From Ameyamaea chiangmaiensis (GTDB lineage: Bacteria > Pseudomonadota > Alphaproteobacteria > Acetobacterales > Acetobacteraceae), in the NCBI RefSeq assembly GCF_013376175.1, contig NZ_JABXXR010000004.1, positions 1 through 59,961 on the forward strand: a stretch of DNA of 59,961 nucleotides. The letters run 5' to 3'. Of the stretch, positions 8,431 to 17,753 are shown in pieces. The notes under the pieces are model-generated. The model saw only the letters and a program-made list of their open reading frames with translations, was not told the DNA's origin and made no database searches. Every line of letters starts with the position of its first letter. Within the stretch, counting starts at the first letter, position 1. The position numbers and the translations under genes are program-made.

Positions 8431-9555
8431 TCAGTCCGTGACGGGGCTCTCGAGGTCGAGGCGTGATGGTGCGTCACCCGTCTCCGCCCGTCGGCCGAAC
8501 GACCTGACCGTGCCCTGCGGAAGGGGGGCGAAGCGGGCCGGGTCGTGGCCGGCCGCCACGCAGGCGGCGTGCAGGCGTGTAAGCGGCTCCCCGATCGGCT
8601 CGTCCGTCAGCTGAAACGTGCCGTAATGCATCGGCACGGCGCGATGCGGTGCAAGGGACGAAAATGCCTCCACGGCCTCCTCGGGGTTTACATGCACCGC
8701 GCGCATCAATGTCCTTGGGTCGTAGGCACCCACCGGCAAGAGGGCCAGGTCGGGCTGGCCGAGACGTTCACGAATCCAGCGCCAGTGGGCGCCGTGGCCG
8801 GAGTCGCCGGCGAAGACGATCGACGGCGCGTGGGGGGTGTGGCGATCGGGCGCGATGAAAAACCCGCCCCACAGGGCCCGGTTACGGTCGAATGGCGTGC
8901 GCGCGGACCCGTGTCGTGCTGGAGTCGCCGTTATGATCAGGTCGTGCAGGGCGATGCTCTCCCACCAGTCGCGCTCAACGATTCGGCGCAGGCCTGCCTT
9001 GCGGATGTGGCGCGCGTTCCCCGTCAGTGTGACGACCGCCGGGTCGTCCCGACGGGCAATGGCACCCAGACTCGGCAGGTCCAGATGGTCATAGTGACAG
9101 TGCGAGACCAGAATCAGGTCGATCGGCGGCAGTTCGGCCAACGTACGTCCCGGCGGCCGATGGCGACGTGGCCCCCAGGACCGGAACGGGGAGCAGCGCA
9201 GTGAGAAGACCGGGTCGGTGATGATCGTGAAGGGCGGTCGCCCGCGTCGCCCAACCCTCAGCAGGAACGTCGCGTGCCCGATGAAGGTGACGTCGACGTG
9301 CCCGGCGGCGGGCTGGGCGTGCGGATCGCCCTGCGGCATCGGGTCGATCAGCCAGTCCGGCCAGCGCGGACGCGCTCGCATCTGCCAGCGTACAATGGCG
9401 CGCGTCCTGGCGAGGGTGGAGCGGTGCTGCGACGGCGTCTGTGCCTCCGGTTCGGCGGGTCGCTCCGGGAGGCGCATGGAGGCCGGATTGAAAAAACGCC
9501 TGCCATCGTAATGGACCGCGAGGGCGGCGGGATCAGGGCCGTCGGACACTGTCAT
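8431..9555 (-). CDS. MBL-fold metallohydrolase, NAPE-PLD/UlaG-like
   Basis: The 374 aa protein has the metallo-beta-lactamase fold. VDVTFIGHATFLLR opens the fold, followed by TDPVFS and the metal-binding HCHYDHLD (His152, His154, Asp156, His157). FAGDSGHG and the closing MHYGTFQ carry the remaining metal ligands. The arrangement resembles the NAPE-phospholipase D branch rather than glyoxalase or beta-lactamase. Those relatives hydrolyse phosphodiesters or lactones; the substrate here is unknown. ATG 9555 is chosen (GGAG upstream); upstream open sequence to 9765 is compositionally unlike the family. The ankyrin gene follows 67 bases downstream on the same strand. Confidence 0.82.
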   Translation of the reverse strand: MTVSDGPDPAALAVHYDGRRFFNPASMRLPERPAEPEAQTPSQHRSTLARTRAIVRWQMRARPRWPDWLIDPMPQGDPHAQPAAGHVDVTFIGHATFLLRVGRRGRPPFTIITDPVFSLRCSPFRSWGPRRHRPPGRTLAELPPIDLILVSHCHYDHLDLPSLGAIARRDDPAVVTLTGNARHIRKAGLRRIVERDWWESIALHDLIITATPARHGSARTPFDRNRALWGGFFIAPDRHTPHAPSIVFAGDSGHGAHWRWIRERLGQPDLALLPVGAYDPRTLMRAVHVNPEEAVEAFSSLAPHRAVPMHYGTFQLTDEPIGEPLTRLHAACVAAGHDPARFAPLPQGTVRSFGRRAETGDAPSRLDLESPVTD

Positions 9556-9963
9556 CGTTAAGGGTTCTCCATCTTGGCCCGGCACGTGGCTGCATCGCAA
9601 GCATGCAATGACAGCGCATGTCGCGGAAAAAGGGCGCCTTCGTGGCAGCCTTGCGCGGAAATCGCGGTTTGCCGCCTGTGTTCCGGAATCGCAACGGTCG
9701 AGAACTCGTGATGAAGGAGCCCATGGCACAAACCGGACGAGAGGCGTTGAATACCCAACTGACAACGCCGTTCAACGACTTGCCGCCTGCGGGAGGTCGT
9801 GAGAATGTGCGGCGGCTTGTTCGGGTCGCTCCAGTCCTTCCGTCAGCCCGCTTCGCCTTGTCGGTCCACGACCTAATTGGATCGATTTCATTGGCGGTTT
9901 TCCGGGCGCGATGGCGAGGTGCGGTGTGGACGGGCCACTACAGCCAAGGAGGCCGGTATTCTG
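9556..9963. other. 408-base intergenic region upstream of tkt
   Basis: This gap separates the divergent MBL hydrolase and tkt genes and should contain both promoters. I could not define a convincing -35/-10 pair. A short plus-strand frame with AAGGAG before an ATG at 9723 (starting MAQTGREALN) runs out of frame into tkt and shows no protein-like conservation features, so I do not call it a gene. It could at most be a leader. Confidence 0.4.
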
Positions 9964-12078
9964 ATGCGTTCACCATTCACGTCATTGACCCATGCACCCG
10001 AGGGATCGGGAGGCGGTGCTGCCGTCGGTATCGACAAGCTCTGCATCGATACGATCCGCACCCTGTCGATGGACGGCGTTCAGAAGGCCAATTCGGGTCA
10101 TCCCGGCACGGCGATGGCGCTGGCCCCGGTCACCTACGCGCTGTGGCAGGACGTGCTGAAATATGACCCGGCCAACCCGCTCTGGCCCGGACGCGACCGC
10201 TTCGTGCTGTCCATCGGACATGCCTCGATGCTGATCTACTCGATGATCTATCTGACCGGCGTGCGCGACGTGAAGGGCGGCACGGTCCTGAGTTCCCCTT
10301 CGTTGACGATCGACGACCTGAAACAGTTCCGTCAGCTCGATTCCAAGACGCCGGGCCATCCGGAATACCATCACACCGCCGGCGTGGAGACGACGACTGG
10401 CCCCCTCGGGCAGGGTTGCGGTAACTCGGTCGGCATGGCGATGGCGCAGAAGTGGCTGGCCGAGCGCTACAATAAGCCGGGCTACGACCTGTTCGACTAT
10501 CACGTGTACACCCTCTGCGGTGACGGCGACATGATGGAAGGTGTCGCTTCCGAGGCGGCCTCGACCGCCGCCCACCTCAAGCTGGGCAACCTGACATGGA
10601 TTTACGATTCGAACCGGATCTCCATCGAAGGGTCGACCGATCTGGCGCTGACCGAAGACGTGGCCAAGCGGTTCGAGGCCTACGGCTGGCACACGTCGGT
10701 TGTCACCGATGCCAACGACGTCGCTGACTTCAAGGCCAAGCTTGAGGAAGCGCGCGCGATCACGGACCGTCCGAGCTTCATTCTGGTGCACAGCGTCATC
10801 GGCTGGGGCGCCCCGCACAAGGCCGGCACGGCACACGCCCACGGCGAGCCCTTGGGCGTGGACGAGATCAAGGGTGCGAAGAAGGCCTATGGCTGGCCGG
10901 AAGATCAGGATTTCTATGTTCCCGACGGCGTTCTGGAGCACTTCCAGGCCGGTATCGGCGCACGCGGCGCCAAGGAGTCCAAGGCCTGGCAGGAGAAGTT
11001 CGCCGCCTACGGGAAAGAGTATCCAGAGCTTGCGTGCGAGATCGAGCAGCTCGACAGCGTGACCCTGCCGGAAGGCTGGGACAAGGCCATTCCGACCTAC
11101 GAGGCAAGCCCCAAGGGTGTTGCGTCGCGTCAGAGCTCGGGCGAGGTGCTGAACGCGATCGCGCCGAACTTCCCGTGGCTGATCGGTGGTTCGGCCGACT
11201 TGTCGCCGTCGACCAAGACCAACCTGACGTTCCAAGGCGCCGGCTCCTTCCAGCCGCCCGCATGGAACGGCACATACGGTGGCCGCAACCTGCATTTCGG
11301 TGTGCGCGAGCACGCGATGGGCTCGATCTGTAACGGTATCGCGCTGTCGGGCATTCGCCCGTACTGCTCGGGCTTCCTGATCTTCTCCGACTACATGAAG
11401 CCGCCGATCCGCCTGTCGGCCATCATGAATCTGCCAGTCCTCTACATCTTCACGCACGACTCGATCGGCGTGGGCGAGGACGGTCCGACGCATCAGCCGA
11501 TCGAGCAGCTGGCACAGCTGCGTGCCACGCCGGGCGTGGTTACGGTTCGTCCGGGCGACGCCAACGAAGTCGCGGAAGCCTGGCGCACGCTGATCCCGAT
11601 GACGGACATGCCGGCGGCCCTGGTGCTGAGCCGCCAGAACCTGCCGACTCTCGACCGGTCCAAGTATGCGGCGGCGTCGAACCTGGCTAAGGGCGCGTAC
11701 ACGCTGGCATGCTGCGGCACCCTGCCGGACGTGATCCTGATGGCGTCGGGCAGTGAGGTCAGCCTTGTCGTGGAAGCCTATGAAAAGCTTCTTGCCGAGG
11801 GTGTGAAGGTGCGTGTCGTCTCCTTCCCGTCGTTCGAATTGTTCGAGGCGCAGCCGAAGGAATACCGCGACAAGGTCCTGCCGCCGTCGGTCAAGGCCCG
11901 TGTCGCTGTCGAACAGGCATCGCCGTTCGGCTGGGATCGTTATGCCGGTAACGAGGGCGCCGTGATTGCCATGCACGGCTATGGCGCATCGGCACCCGCC
12001 GCGCTGCTTCAGAAGAAGTTCGGCTTCACGGTCGAGGCCGTGATCGAGGCCGCCAAGGCGCAGCTGGCCAAGGCCTGA
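9964..12078 (+). CDS. tkt: transketolase
   Basis: The 704 aa thiamine-diphosphate enzyme moves two-carbon units between sugar phosphates in the non-oxidative pentose phosphate pathway. SGHPGTAMA near the start, GDGDMMEGVASEA ending in an Asn (the ThDP/Mg2+ motif, from about residue 186), and GVREHAMG with the catalytic Glu in the pyrimidine-binding domain are all present. The C-terminal domain follows from about residue 570. ATG 9964 is preceded by AAGGAGG at good spacing, a strong ribosome binding site. It is the first gene of the pentose-phosphate group and is followed by a strong hairpin before tal/pgi. Interrupting frames on the opposite strand are shadows. Confidence 0.95.
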   Translation: MRSPFTSLTHAPEGSGGGAAVGIDKLCIDTIRTLSMDGVQKANSGHPGTAMALAPVTYALWQDVLKYDPANPLWPGRDRFVLSIGHASMLIYSMIYLTGVRDVKGGTVLSSPSLTIDDLKQFRQLDSKTPGHPEYHHTAGVETTTGPLGQGCGNSVGMAMAQKWLAERYNKPGYDLFDYHVYTLCGDGDMMEGVASEAASTAAHLKLGNLTWIYDSNRISIEGSTDLALTEDVAKRFEAYGWHTSVVTDANDVADFKAKLEEARAITDRPSFILVHSVIGWGAPHKAGTAHAHGEPLGVDEIKGAKKAYGWPEDQDFYVPDGVLEHFQAGIGARGAKESKAWQEKFAAYGKEYPELACEIEQLDSVTLPEGWDKAIPTYEASPKGVASRQSSGEVLNAIAPNFPWLIGGSADLSPSTKTNLTFQGAGSFQPPAWNGTYGGRNLHFGVREHAMGSICNGIALSGIRPYCSGFLIFSDYMKPPIRLSAIMNLPVLYIFTHDSIGVGEDGPTHQPIEQLAQLRATPGVVTVRPGDANEVAEAWRTLIPMTDMPAALVLSRQNLPTLDRSKYAAASNLAKGAYTLACCGTLPDVILMASGSEVSLVVEAYEKLLAEGVKVRVVSFPSFELFEAQPKEYRDKVLPPSVKARVAVEQASPFGWDRYAGNEGAVIAMHGYGASAPAALLQKKFGFTVEAVIEAAKAQLAKA

Positions 12079-12089
12079 CGCTGCCTTCG

Positions 12090-12122
12090 AAGGTGCCCCG
12101 CCCCACGATGGCGGGGCACCTT
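12090..12122 (+). terminator. hairpin after tkt, terminator-like without U-tract
   Basis: A perfect 13 bp stem (AAGGTGCCCCGCC with its complement) and a 7-base loop start 11 bases after the tkt stop. The following bases (CCAACAGAATTTCC) lack a clean U run, so it may be a weak terminator or an mRNA-stabilising structure that sets differential expression of tkt and tal/pgi. Confidence 0.55.
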
Positions 12123-12201
12123 CCAACAGAATTTCCGCGGTTGCGCGAACGGGGTATACCCCGCCGGCATCGCGATGTTTCAGTCAAGACGGAGCATAAC
12201 C

Positions 12202-15069
12202 ATGAACGTCGTGCACAAGACCGGCGCTTCGGGTGTCGGTAACCCGCTGCAGCAACTGGCGCAGTACGGGCAGTCGCCCTGGCTCGATTTCATCCAGCGA
12301 TCCTATACCGAGAACGGCAGCCTGAAAAAGCTGGTGGATGAAGACGGCCTGAAAGGCGTTACGTCCAATCCGGCCATTTTCGAGAAGGCGATGGGTCACG
12401 GTACGGATTACGATGCCCAGATCAAATCGCTTCTGGCCAGCAGCATCCTGTCACCGGGCGAGTTGTACGAGACGCTCGCCATCGATGATATCAAGGCCGC
12501 GACCAAGGTCCTCTACCCGGTGTATGAGACGACCAAGGGCATCGACGGCTATGTCAGCCTCGAGGTATCGCCGTACCTTGCGTTTGATACCGAGGGCACG
12601 GTCGAGGAAGCGCGTCGCCTGTGGAAGGCCGTCGGCGCGAAGAACCTGATGATCAAAATCCCCGGCACGAAGCAGGGCGCGCCTGCGGTCCGCACCGTGA
12701 TCTCCGAAGGTCTGAGCATCAACGTCACGCTTCTGTTCGCGCTTGATGCCTACAAGGCGGTTCTCGAGGCGTATATTGCGGGTCTGGAAGATCGTCTGGC
12801 GAAGGGCGAGCCGGTGTCGGGCATCGCCTCGGTCGCATCGTTCTTCGTCAGCCGCATTGACGGCAAGATCGACGGCGCGATCGACAAGCGTGTCGCGGCC
12901 GGTGACAAGGATGCCGATGCCCTGAAGGCGCTGCGCGGCAAGGTTGCGATCGCCAACGCGAAGGTGGCCTATCAGCATTACCTCGACGTGGTCGCCAGCC
13001 CGCGCTGGAAAAAGCTGGCCGACGCCGGCGCGCAGCCTCAGCGCCTGCTGTGGGCGTCGACGGGCACCAAGGACAAGGCCTACAGCGACGTGCTGTATGT
13101 CGACGAACTGATCGGCGCGGACACGGTCAACACCATTCCGCCGGCGACCTTTGACGCGTTCCGCGACCACGGCACGGCCAGCGAGACGCTGACCAAAGAC
13201 GTGGACGCCGCCCGCACCGTTCTGGCCGAGGCCGAGCGCCTGGGTCTCGATCTGGCCGGGGTCACGCAGACGCTGGTGACCGAGGGTTGTGCGTCGTTCG
13301 AGGATGCGTTCGACGCGCTTCTCGGCTCGGTGGCGGCGAAGCAGGCGGCGCTGCTTGGTGACACGCTGATCTCGCAGACCGTCGACCTGCCGGCCGACAT
13401 TGAAGCGGCCTACAAGGCTGAGCTGGACTCCTGGCGCAAGGCAGGCACGGTGCGCAAGCTGTGGGCCAAAGACGCCTCCGTCTGGACCGGCAAGGACGAG
13501 GGCAAGTGGCTGAAGTGGCTCGATATCGTCGAGGACCGTCTCGGTGATCTCAGCGCTCTGGAGGCGTTCCAGGCCGAGGTGAAGGCGCGCGGTTTTACCG
13601 ACGTTCTTCTGTTGGGTATGGGCGGATCAAGCCTTGGTCCGGAGGTGTTCTCCGAGACGTTCGGCCAGATCTCCGGTTTTCCGAAGCTGCACGTTCTGGA
13701 CAGCACGGATCCTCAGCAGGTGGTGAGCTACGAGAAAGCCGTTGACCTGTCGAAGACCCTGTTCATTGTGTCGTCCAAGTCTGGCGGCACGCTGGAGCCA
13801 AACATCCTCAAGGCCTATTTCTACGAGGCCGCGAAGAAGGTTGTCGGCGACAAGGTCGGATCGCACTTCGTAGCCGTAACCGATCCGGGCTCCCATATGG
13901 AGCAGGTCGCGAAACAGGATGGCTTCTGGAAGATCTTTTACGGCGAGAAGCAGATCGGCGGCCGGTATTCGGTGCTGTCGAACTTCGGCATCGTTCCGGC
14001 CGCTGCGGCGGGCTACGATGTCAAAGGTCTGCTTGAGTCCGCCCAGTATGGTGTGAAGGCGAGTGCCGCCAGCGTGCCGGCGACGCTGAATCCGGGTGTG
14101 CAGCTTGGCGCATTCATGGGTGTCAGTGCGACGAAGTTTGGCCGTGACAAGGTCACGATCATCGCCTCGCACAAGATCTACGACGTCGGCGCATGGCTGG
14201 AACAGCTTTTGGCGGAGTCGACCGGCAAGATCGGCAAGGGTGTGATCCCGTTCGATGGTGAAAAGACCGGAGAGCCGTCGGTCTATGGTTCCGACCGCGT
14301 GTTCGCCTACCTGCGTCTCAACGCCGATCCGTGCCCGAAGCAGGAAGCGCACGTCAAGGCGCTGATCGCGGCTGGCCAGCCAGTGGTGACGATCGGATTG
14401 AGCGACGAAAAGCAGATCGCCCAGGTGTTCTTCCAGTGGGAGATCGCGACGGCGGTGGCGGGCTCGATCCTCGGGATTGACCCGTTCGACCAGCCGGACG
14501 TCGAGGCGTCCAAGATCGAGACGCGCAAGCTTACCGATGCTTATAACCAGACGGGTAGCCTGCCCGCCGAAAGCGCGTTTGCCACCGATGGCAATTTTGC
14601 CTTCTTCGCGGACGCGGCGAATCAGTCCACGCTGAAGGGTGGCGACACCGCCGCGATCCTGAAGGCGCATTTCGACAAGGTGAAAGCCGGCGACTATGTC
14701 GGCATCCTTGCGTATATCGAGCGCGATCAGGCGACGCGCGACTGGATCCATACGCTCCAGACGCAGATCCGCGACGCGAAGAAGGTCGCTACGGCGGGAC
14801 AGTTCGGCCCCCGTTTCCTGCATTCGACGGGCCAGGACTACAAGGGCGGCCCCAACAGCGGCGTCTTCCTGCAGATCACGGCCGATGACATCGCTGACGT
14901 TGCCGTGCCGGGCGAGAAATACACGTTCGGCGTGGTCAAGGCGGCGCAGGCGCGTGGTGATTTTGACGTTCTCGCCGAGCGGGGACGTCGCGCGCTTCGG
15001 GTGCATATCAAGGGCGACCTGAAAACGGGCCTTGATACCCTGGCCAAGGCCATCCTCGCAGCAGTCTGA
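12202..15069 (+). CDS. tal/pgi: bifunctional transaldolase/glucose-6-phosphate isomerase
   Basis: At 955 aa this fuses two enzymes. Residues 1 to about 365 are transaldolase: GVTSNPAIF, and MIKIPGTKQG with the Schiff-base Lys at about 152. The second half is phosphoglucose isomerase: GMGGSSLGPEVF (about 472), SSKSGGTLEPN, and a closing region ending in QTVLA-independent family sequence to about 955. Transaldolase transfers dihydroxyacetone units; the isomerase interconverts glucose and fructose 6-phosphate, so the fusion links the non-oxidative branch back to glucose 6-phosphate. This fusion is characteristic of acetic acid bacteria and a few others. Start ATG 12202 has GGAG 8 bases upstream. 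It lies between two hairpins, so it may be its own transcript. Confidence 0.95.
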   Translation: MNVVHKTGASGVGNPLQQLAQYGQSPWLDFIQRSYTENGSLKKLVDEDGLKGVTSNPAIFEKAMGHGTDYDAQIKSLLASSILSPGELYETLAIDDIKAATKVLYPVYETTKGIDGYVSLEVSPYLAFDTEGTVEEARRLWKAVGAKNLMIKIPGTKQGAPAVRTVISEGLSINVTLLFALDAYKAVLEAYIAGLEDRLAKGEPVSGIASVASFFVSRIDGKIDGAIDKRVAAGDKDADALKALRGKVAIANAKVAYQHYLDVVASPRWKKLADAGAQPQRLLWASTGTKDKAYSDVLYVDELIGADTVNTIPPATFDAFRDHGTASETLTKDVDAARTVLAEAERLGLDLAGVTQTLVTEGCASFEDAFDALLGSVAAKQAALLGDTLISQTVDLPADIEAAYKAELDSWRKAGTVRKLWAKDASVWTGKDEGKWLKWLDIVEDRLGDLSALEAFQAEVKARGFTDVLLLGMGGSSLGPEVFSETFGQISGFPKLHVLDSTDPQQVVSYEKAVDLSKTLFIVSSKSGGTLEPNILKAYFYEAAKKVVGDKVGSHFVAVTDPGSHMEQVAKQDGFWKIFYGEKQIGGRYSVLSNFGIVPAAAAGYDVKGLLESAQYGVKASAASVPATLNPGVQLGAFMGVSATKFGRDKVTIIASHKIYDVGAWLEQLLAESTGKIGKGVIPFDGEKTGEPSVYGSDRVFAYLRLNADPCPKQEAHVKALIAAGQPVVTIGLSDEKQIAQVFFQWEIATAVAGSILGIDPFDQPDVEASKIETRKLTDAYNQTGSLPAESAFATDGNFAFFADAANQSTLKGGDTAAILKAHFDKVKAGDYVGILAYIERDQATRDWIHTLQTQIRDAKKVATAGQFGPRFLHSTGQDYKGGPNSGVFLQITADDIADVAVPGEKYTFGVVKAAQARGDFDVLAERGRRALRVHIKGDLKTGLDTLAKAILAAV

Positions 15070-15080
15070 CCGACGCCATA

Positions 15081-15108
15081 CCTCCCGCTTCGGCGGGAGG
15101 CTTTTTTT
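15081..15108 (+). terminator. intrinsic terminator after tal/pgi
   Basis: CCTCCCGC, a TTCG tetraloop, GCGGGAGG and CTTTTTTT form a perfect 8 bp stem and seven-T tract, 12 bases after the stop. It is a textbook Rho-independent terminator and means gnd needs a promoter of its own or read-through. Confidence 0.93.
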
Positions 15109-15152
15109 AGTATCGCGCGTGCGAGCATCGCCGCGTATCAGGAGAGAGTTTC

Positions 15153-16148
15153 ATGCAGATCGGCATCATCGGCCTCGGCCGCATGGGGGGTAACATCGCG
15201 GTCCGTCTGTCGCGCCACGGTCATACGGTCGTGCTGTTCGACCGTGATCAGGCGACAGTGACGAAAGTGTATGACCGCGCCGAAGCTGGCAACGCGATCA
15301 AGGCCAGCAGCGTCGAGGATCTGACCAAGAAGCTGACCGATAGCCGCCGCATCGTGTGGGTGATGCTGCCGGCGGGCGAGATCACCGAAGCCTGCGTGCA
15401 GGAACTCGACGGCTTGTTGTCCAAGGACGACATCGTGATCGACGGTGGTAACAGCTACTACAAGGACGATCTGCGTCGTGCCCGGCAGCTGATGGACAAA
15501 GGCATCCACTATATCGATGTCGGCACGTCGGGTGGCGTATGGGGCCTCGAGCGCGGTTACTGCATGATGTATGGTGGGACGAAGGATTCCACCGATCACA
15601 TCGATCCGATCCTCAAGGCGCTGGCGCCGGGCAAGGGTGACGTGCCGCGCACGAGCGATCGCGATCAGCCGGGCCTCGATCCGCGTGCCGAAGAGGGCTA
15701 TCTGCATTGTGGGCCGGCCGGTTCGGGCCATTTCGTGAAGATGGTTCACAATGGCATTGAATACGGCATGATGCAGGCCTTCGCCGAAGGTTTCGACGTT
15801 ATGAAGTCGAAGAACTCGCCGGCGCTGCCCGAGAACGAGCGCTTCGATCTGAACATGGCCGACATCGCCGAAGTGTGGCGTCGCGGCAGCGTGGTTGCGT
15901 CGTGGCTGCTTGATCTGACGGCCGATGCCATGGCGAAGAACGGTGAACTGTCCGAGTTCTCTGGGCAGGTTGCGGATTCGGGCGAAGGGCGCTGGACGAT
16001 CGAGGCCGCTATCGAGGAGTCGGTTCCCGTACCGGTCATGACGGCCTCGCTGTTTACGCGCTTCCGGTCGCGCACCGGTAACAACTACGCCGAGAAGGTG
16101 CTCTCGGCGATGCGCTTCGGCTTCGGTGGTCACGTCGAGAAGAAATAA
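15153..16148 (+). CDS. gnd: 6-phosphogluconate dehydrogenase (decarboxylating), short form
   Basis: This 331 aa enzyme oxidatively decarboxylates 6-phosphogluconate to ribulose 5-phosphate. It is the short class (about 330 aa versus 470 aa for the E. coli type). The nucleotide-binding site is GLGRMGGN (about 7-14), the second strand ends in VLFDRD with an acidic Asp at about 30, and GGNSYYKDD and [15 protein letters not shown] form the substrate site. An Asp at that place usually favours NAD+ over NADP+, whereas NADP-linked enzymes have Asn-Arg-Ser. This is inference from the motif. Start ATG 15153 has AGGAGAGAG. The gene begins right after the tal/pgi terminator and heads the second part of the group. 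Confidence 0.93.
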   Translation: MQIGIIGLGRMGGNIAVRLSRHGHTVVLFDRDQATVTKVYDRAEAGNAIKASSVEDLTKKLTDSRRIVWVMLPAGEITEACVQELDGLLSKDDIVIDGGNSYYKDDLRRARQLMDKGIHYIDVGTSGGVWGLERGYCMMYGGTKDSTDHIDPILKALAPGKGDVPRTSDRDQPGLDPRAEEGYLHCGPAGSGHFVKMVHNGIEYGMMQAFAEGFDVMKSKNSPALPENERFDLNMADIAEVWRRGSVVASWLLDLTADAMAKNGELSEFSGQVADSGEGRWTIEAAIEESVPVPVMTASLFTRFRSRTGNNYAEKVLSAMRFGFGGHVEKK

Positions 16149-16165
16149 GCATCGCCTGAGAATGT

Positions 16166-16190
16166 GAGCGCCCCGGCAGACGGGGCGCTC
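16166..16190 (+). terminator. hairpin between gnd and zwf
   Basis: GAGCGCCCCG, a 5-base loop and CGGGGCGCTC form a perfect 10 bp stem, 17 bases after the gnd stop. No U-tract follows; it probably acts as an mRNA-end or processing element that lets part of the transcription continue into zwf. Confidence 0.5.
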
Positions 16191-16218
16191 CACGACCATA
16201 CCGGAGGAGAGGGGCACC

Positions 16219-17751
16219 ATGGACGGACTGATCGCGTCTTCCTTTGCCATAGCCAGCGGCGCTGAAGACCAGACCAGGCTCCGGCGTGCGCCGGACTGCA
16301 CATTTGTCATTTTTGGTGGCGGCGGAGATCTGACCAAGCGCCTTCTCCTGCCGGCGATTTATAATCTCGCCTGTGCCAACCTGCTGAACGAGACGTTTTC
16401 GATTGTCGCTGTCGACTGGGCCGACATGACGACCGAAGGACTGCGCTCGCAGTTCCGCGACGCCATCGACGAGTTCGTGGCCCGACGCGGCACGGCCGCG
16501 GCCGTCCTGAACGAGACCGTCTGGGACTGGATGATGGAGCGTATCTCCTATCTCCGGGGGTCGTTCGAAGAAGCCGATACCTACAAGGCACTTGGCGATA
16601 AGATCGGGACGACCAACGCGGTTTTCTATCTGGCCGTCGCGTCGCGCTTTTTCGGCACGATCGTCGACCAGCTGGGCGAGAGTGGCTTGACCACCGAAGA
16701 TGGTCAGTTCCGTCGCGTCATCATTGAAAAACCGTTTGGCAGCGATCTTGCCTCGGCCAAGACGCTGAACGCGCGTCTGTTGCGAACGCTGACAGAGAGC
16801 CAGATCTACCGCATCGATCATTATCTCGGGAAGGAGACGGTGCAGAACATTCTGGCCCTTCGATTCTCGAACGGTATTTTCGAGCCGTTGTGGAACCGCG
16901 AGAACATTGACCACGTGCAGATCACGGCCGCCGAGACGGTCGGCGTCGAACGCCGGGGTGGCTTTTACGAGGGTACGGGCGCGCTGCGCGACATGGTGCC
17001 CAATCATATCATGCAGCTGCTGGCGATGACGGCCATGGAAGCGCCGACGTCGTTTCAGGCCGATGCCGTGCGTGATGAAAAATCCAAGGTCCTGTCAGCT
17101 ATTCATCCGATGCGCCCCGAAGATATCGTGCGTGCGCAATATGTGCCGGGCAATGTCGGCGGCGAGCCGGTGAATGGTTATCGGCAGGAAATGAACGTCG
17201 CCGCGACGTCGCAGACCGAGACGTTCGTTGCCATGAAGCTGCGGATTGACAACTGGCGCTGGGCCGGGGTGCCGTTCTACCTGCGTACCGGTAAGCGCCT
17301 GACCTGTCGCAAGACGGAAATTGCGATCCACTTCAAGCATGCCCCCTATGCGTTGTTCCGCGACACGCCGGTGGAAAAGCTGACGCCCAATATCCTTGTG
17401 CTGCACATCCAGCCGACCGAAGGCGTGACGCTTCAGTTCTCGGCCAAGGTACCCGGACCGGCGGTGCGACTGGGGGGGGTGCGCATGAAGTTCGATTACT
17501 CGGACTGGTATACGGAGGGTCCGACCACCGGCTACGAAACGCTGATTTACGATTGCCTGATCGGGGATGCAACGTTGTTCCAGCGTGCCGACAACATCGA
17601 AGCGGGCTGGCGCGTCGTCCAGCCGGCGCTCGATGCTTGGGCGAAGGCCGAAGACCCCCTTTGCTTCTACGAGGCTGGGACCGCCGGTCCGCGCGACGCG
17701 GATGAATTGCTGTCGCGTTCGGGTCGCCGATGGCTGCGGCTGGTGCCCTGA
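16219..17751 (+). CDS. zwf: glucose-6-phosphate 1-dehydrogenase
   Basis: The 510 aa enzyme makes 6-phosphogluconolactone from glucose 6-phosphate, feeding pgl and gnd. The N-terminal nucleotide motif is FGGGGDLTKRLLLPA (the usual GASGDLA form is altered to GGGGDLT). EKPFGSD and the active-site signature RIDHYLGKE (His with the adjacent Lys and Asp) are intact. The rest follows the normal length of about 500 residues. ATG 16219 has GGAGGAGAGG, a strong ribosome binding site. The HAD gene begins 2 bases after its stop, so the following genes are translationally close. In some relatives zwf lies elsewhere, so this placement may vary among species. Confidence 0.95.
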   Translation: MDGLIASSFAIASGAEDQTRLRRAPDCTFVIFGGGGDLTKRLLLPAIYNLACANLLNETFSIVAVDWADMTTEGLRSQFRDAIDEFVARRGTAAAVLNETVWDWMMERISYLRGSFEEADTYKALGDKIGTTNAVFYLAVASRFFGTIVDQLGESGLTTEDGQFRRVIIEKPFGSDLASAKTLNARLLRTLTESQIYRIDHYLGKETVQNILALRFSNGIFEPLWNRENIDHVQITAAETVGVERRGGFYEGTGALRDMVPNHIMQLLAMTAMEAPTSFQADAVRDEKSKVLSAIHPMRPEDIVRAQYVPGNVGGEPVNGYRQEMNVAATSQTETFVAMKLRIDNWRWAGVPFYLRTGKRLTCRKTEIAIHFKHAPYALFRDTPVEKLTPNILVLHIQPTEGVTLQFSAKVPGPAVRLGGVRMKFDYSDWYTEGPTTGYETLIYDCLIGDATLFQRADNIEAGWRVVQPALDAWAKAEDPLCFYEAGTAGPRDADELLSRSGRRWLRLVP

Positions 17752-17753
17752 CG

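Noticed and set aside
9618-10166. Plus-strand frame before and into tkt
   Set aside because: It enters tkt out of frame and has no recognisable domain; the AAGGAG before ATG 9723 is probably fortuitous.
9982-12126. Open frame of about 714 codons on the strand opposite to transketolase
   Set aside because: It is a shadow of the high-GC tkt gene: no family motif, no ribosome binding site, and the coding strand carries clear transketolase motifs.
13627-15006. Open frame of about 459 codons opposite to tal/pgi
   Set aside because: Shadow of the isomerase half; amino-acid composition is Arg/His-rich and no domain can be seen.
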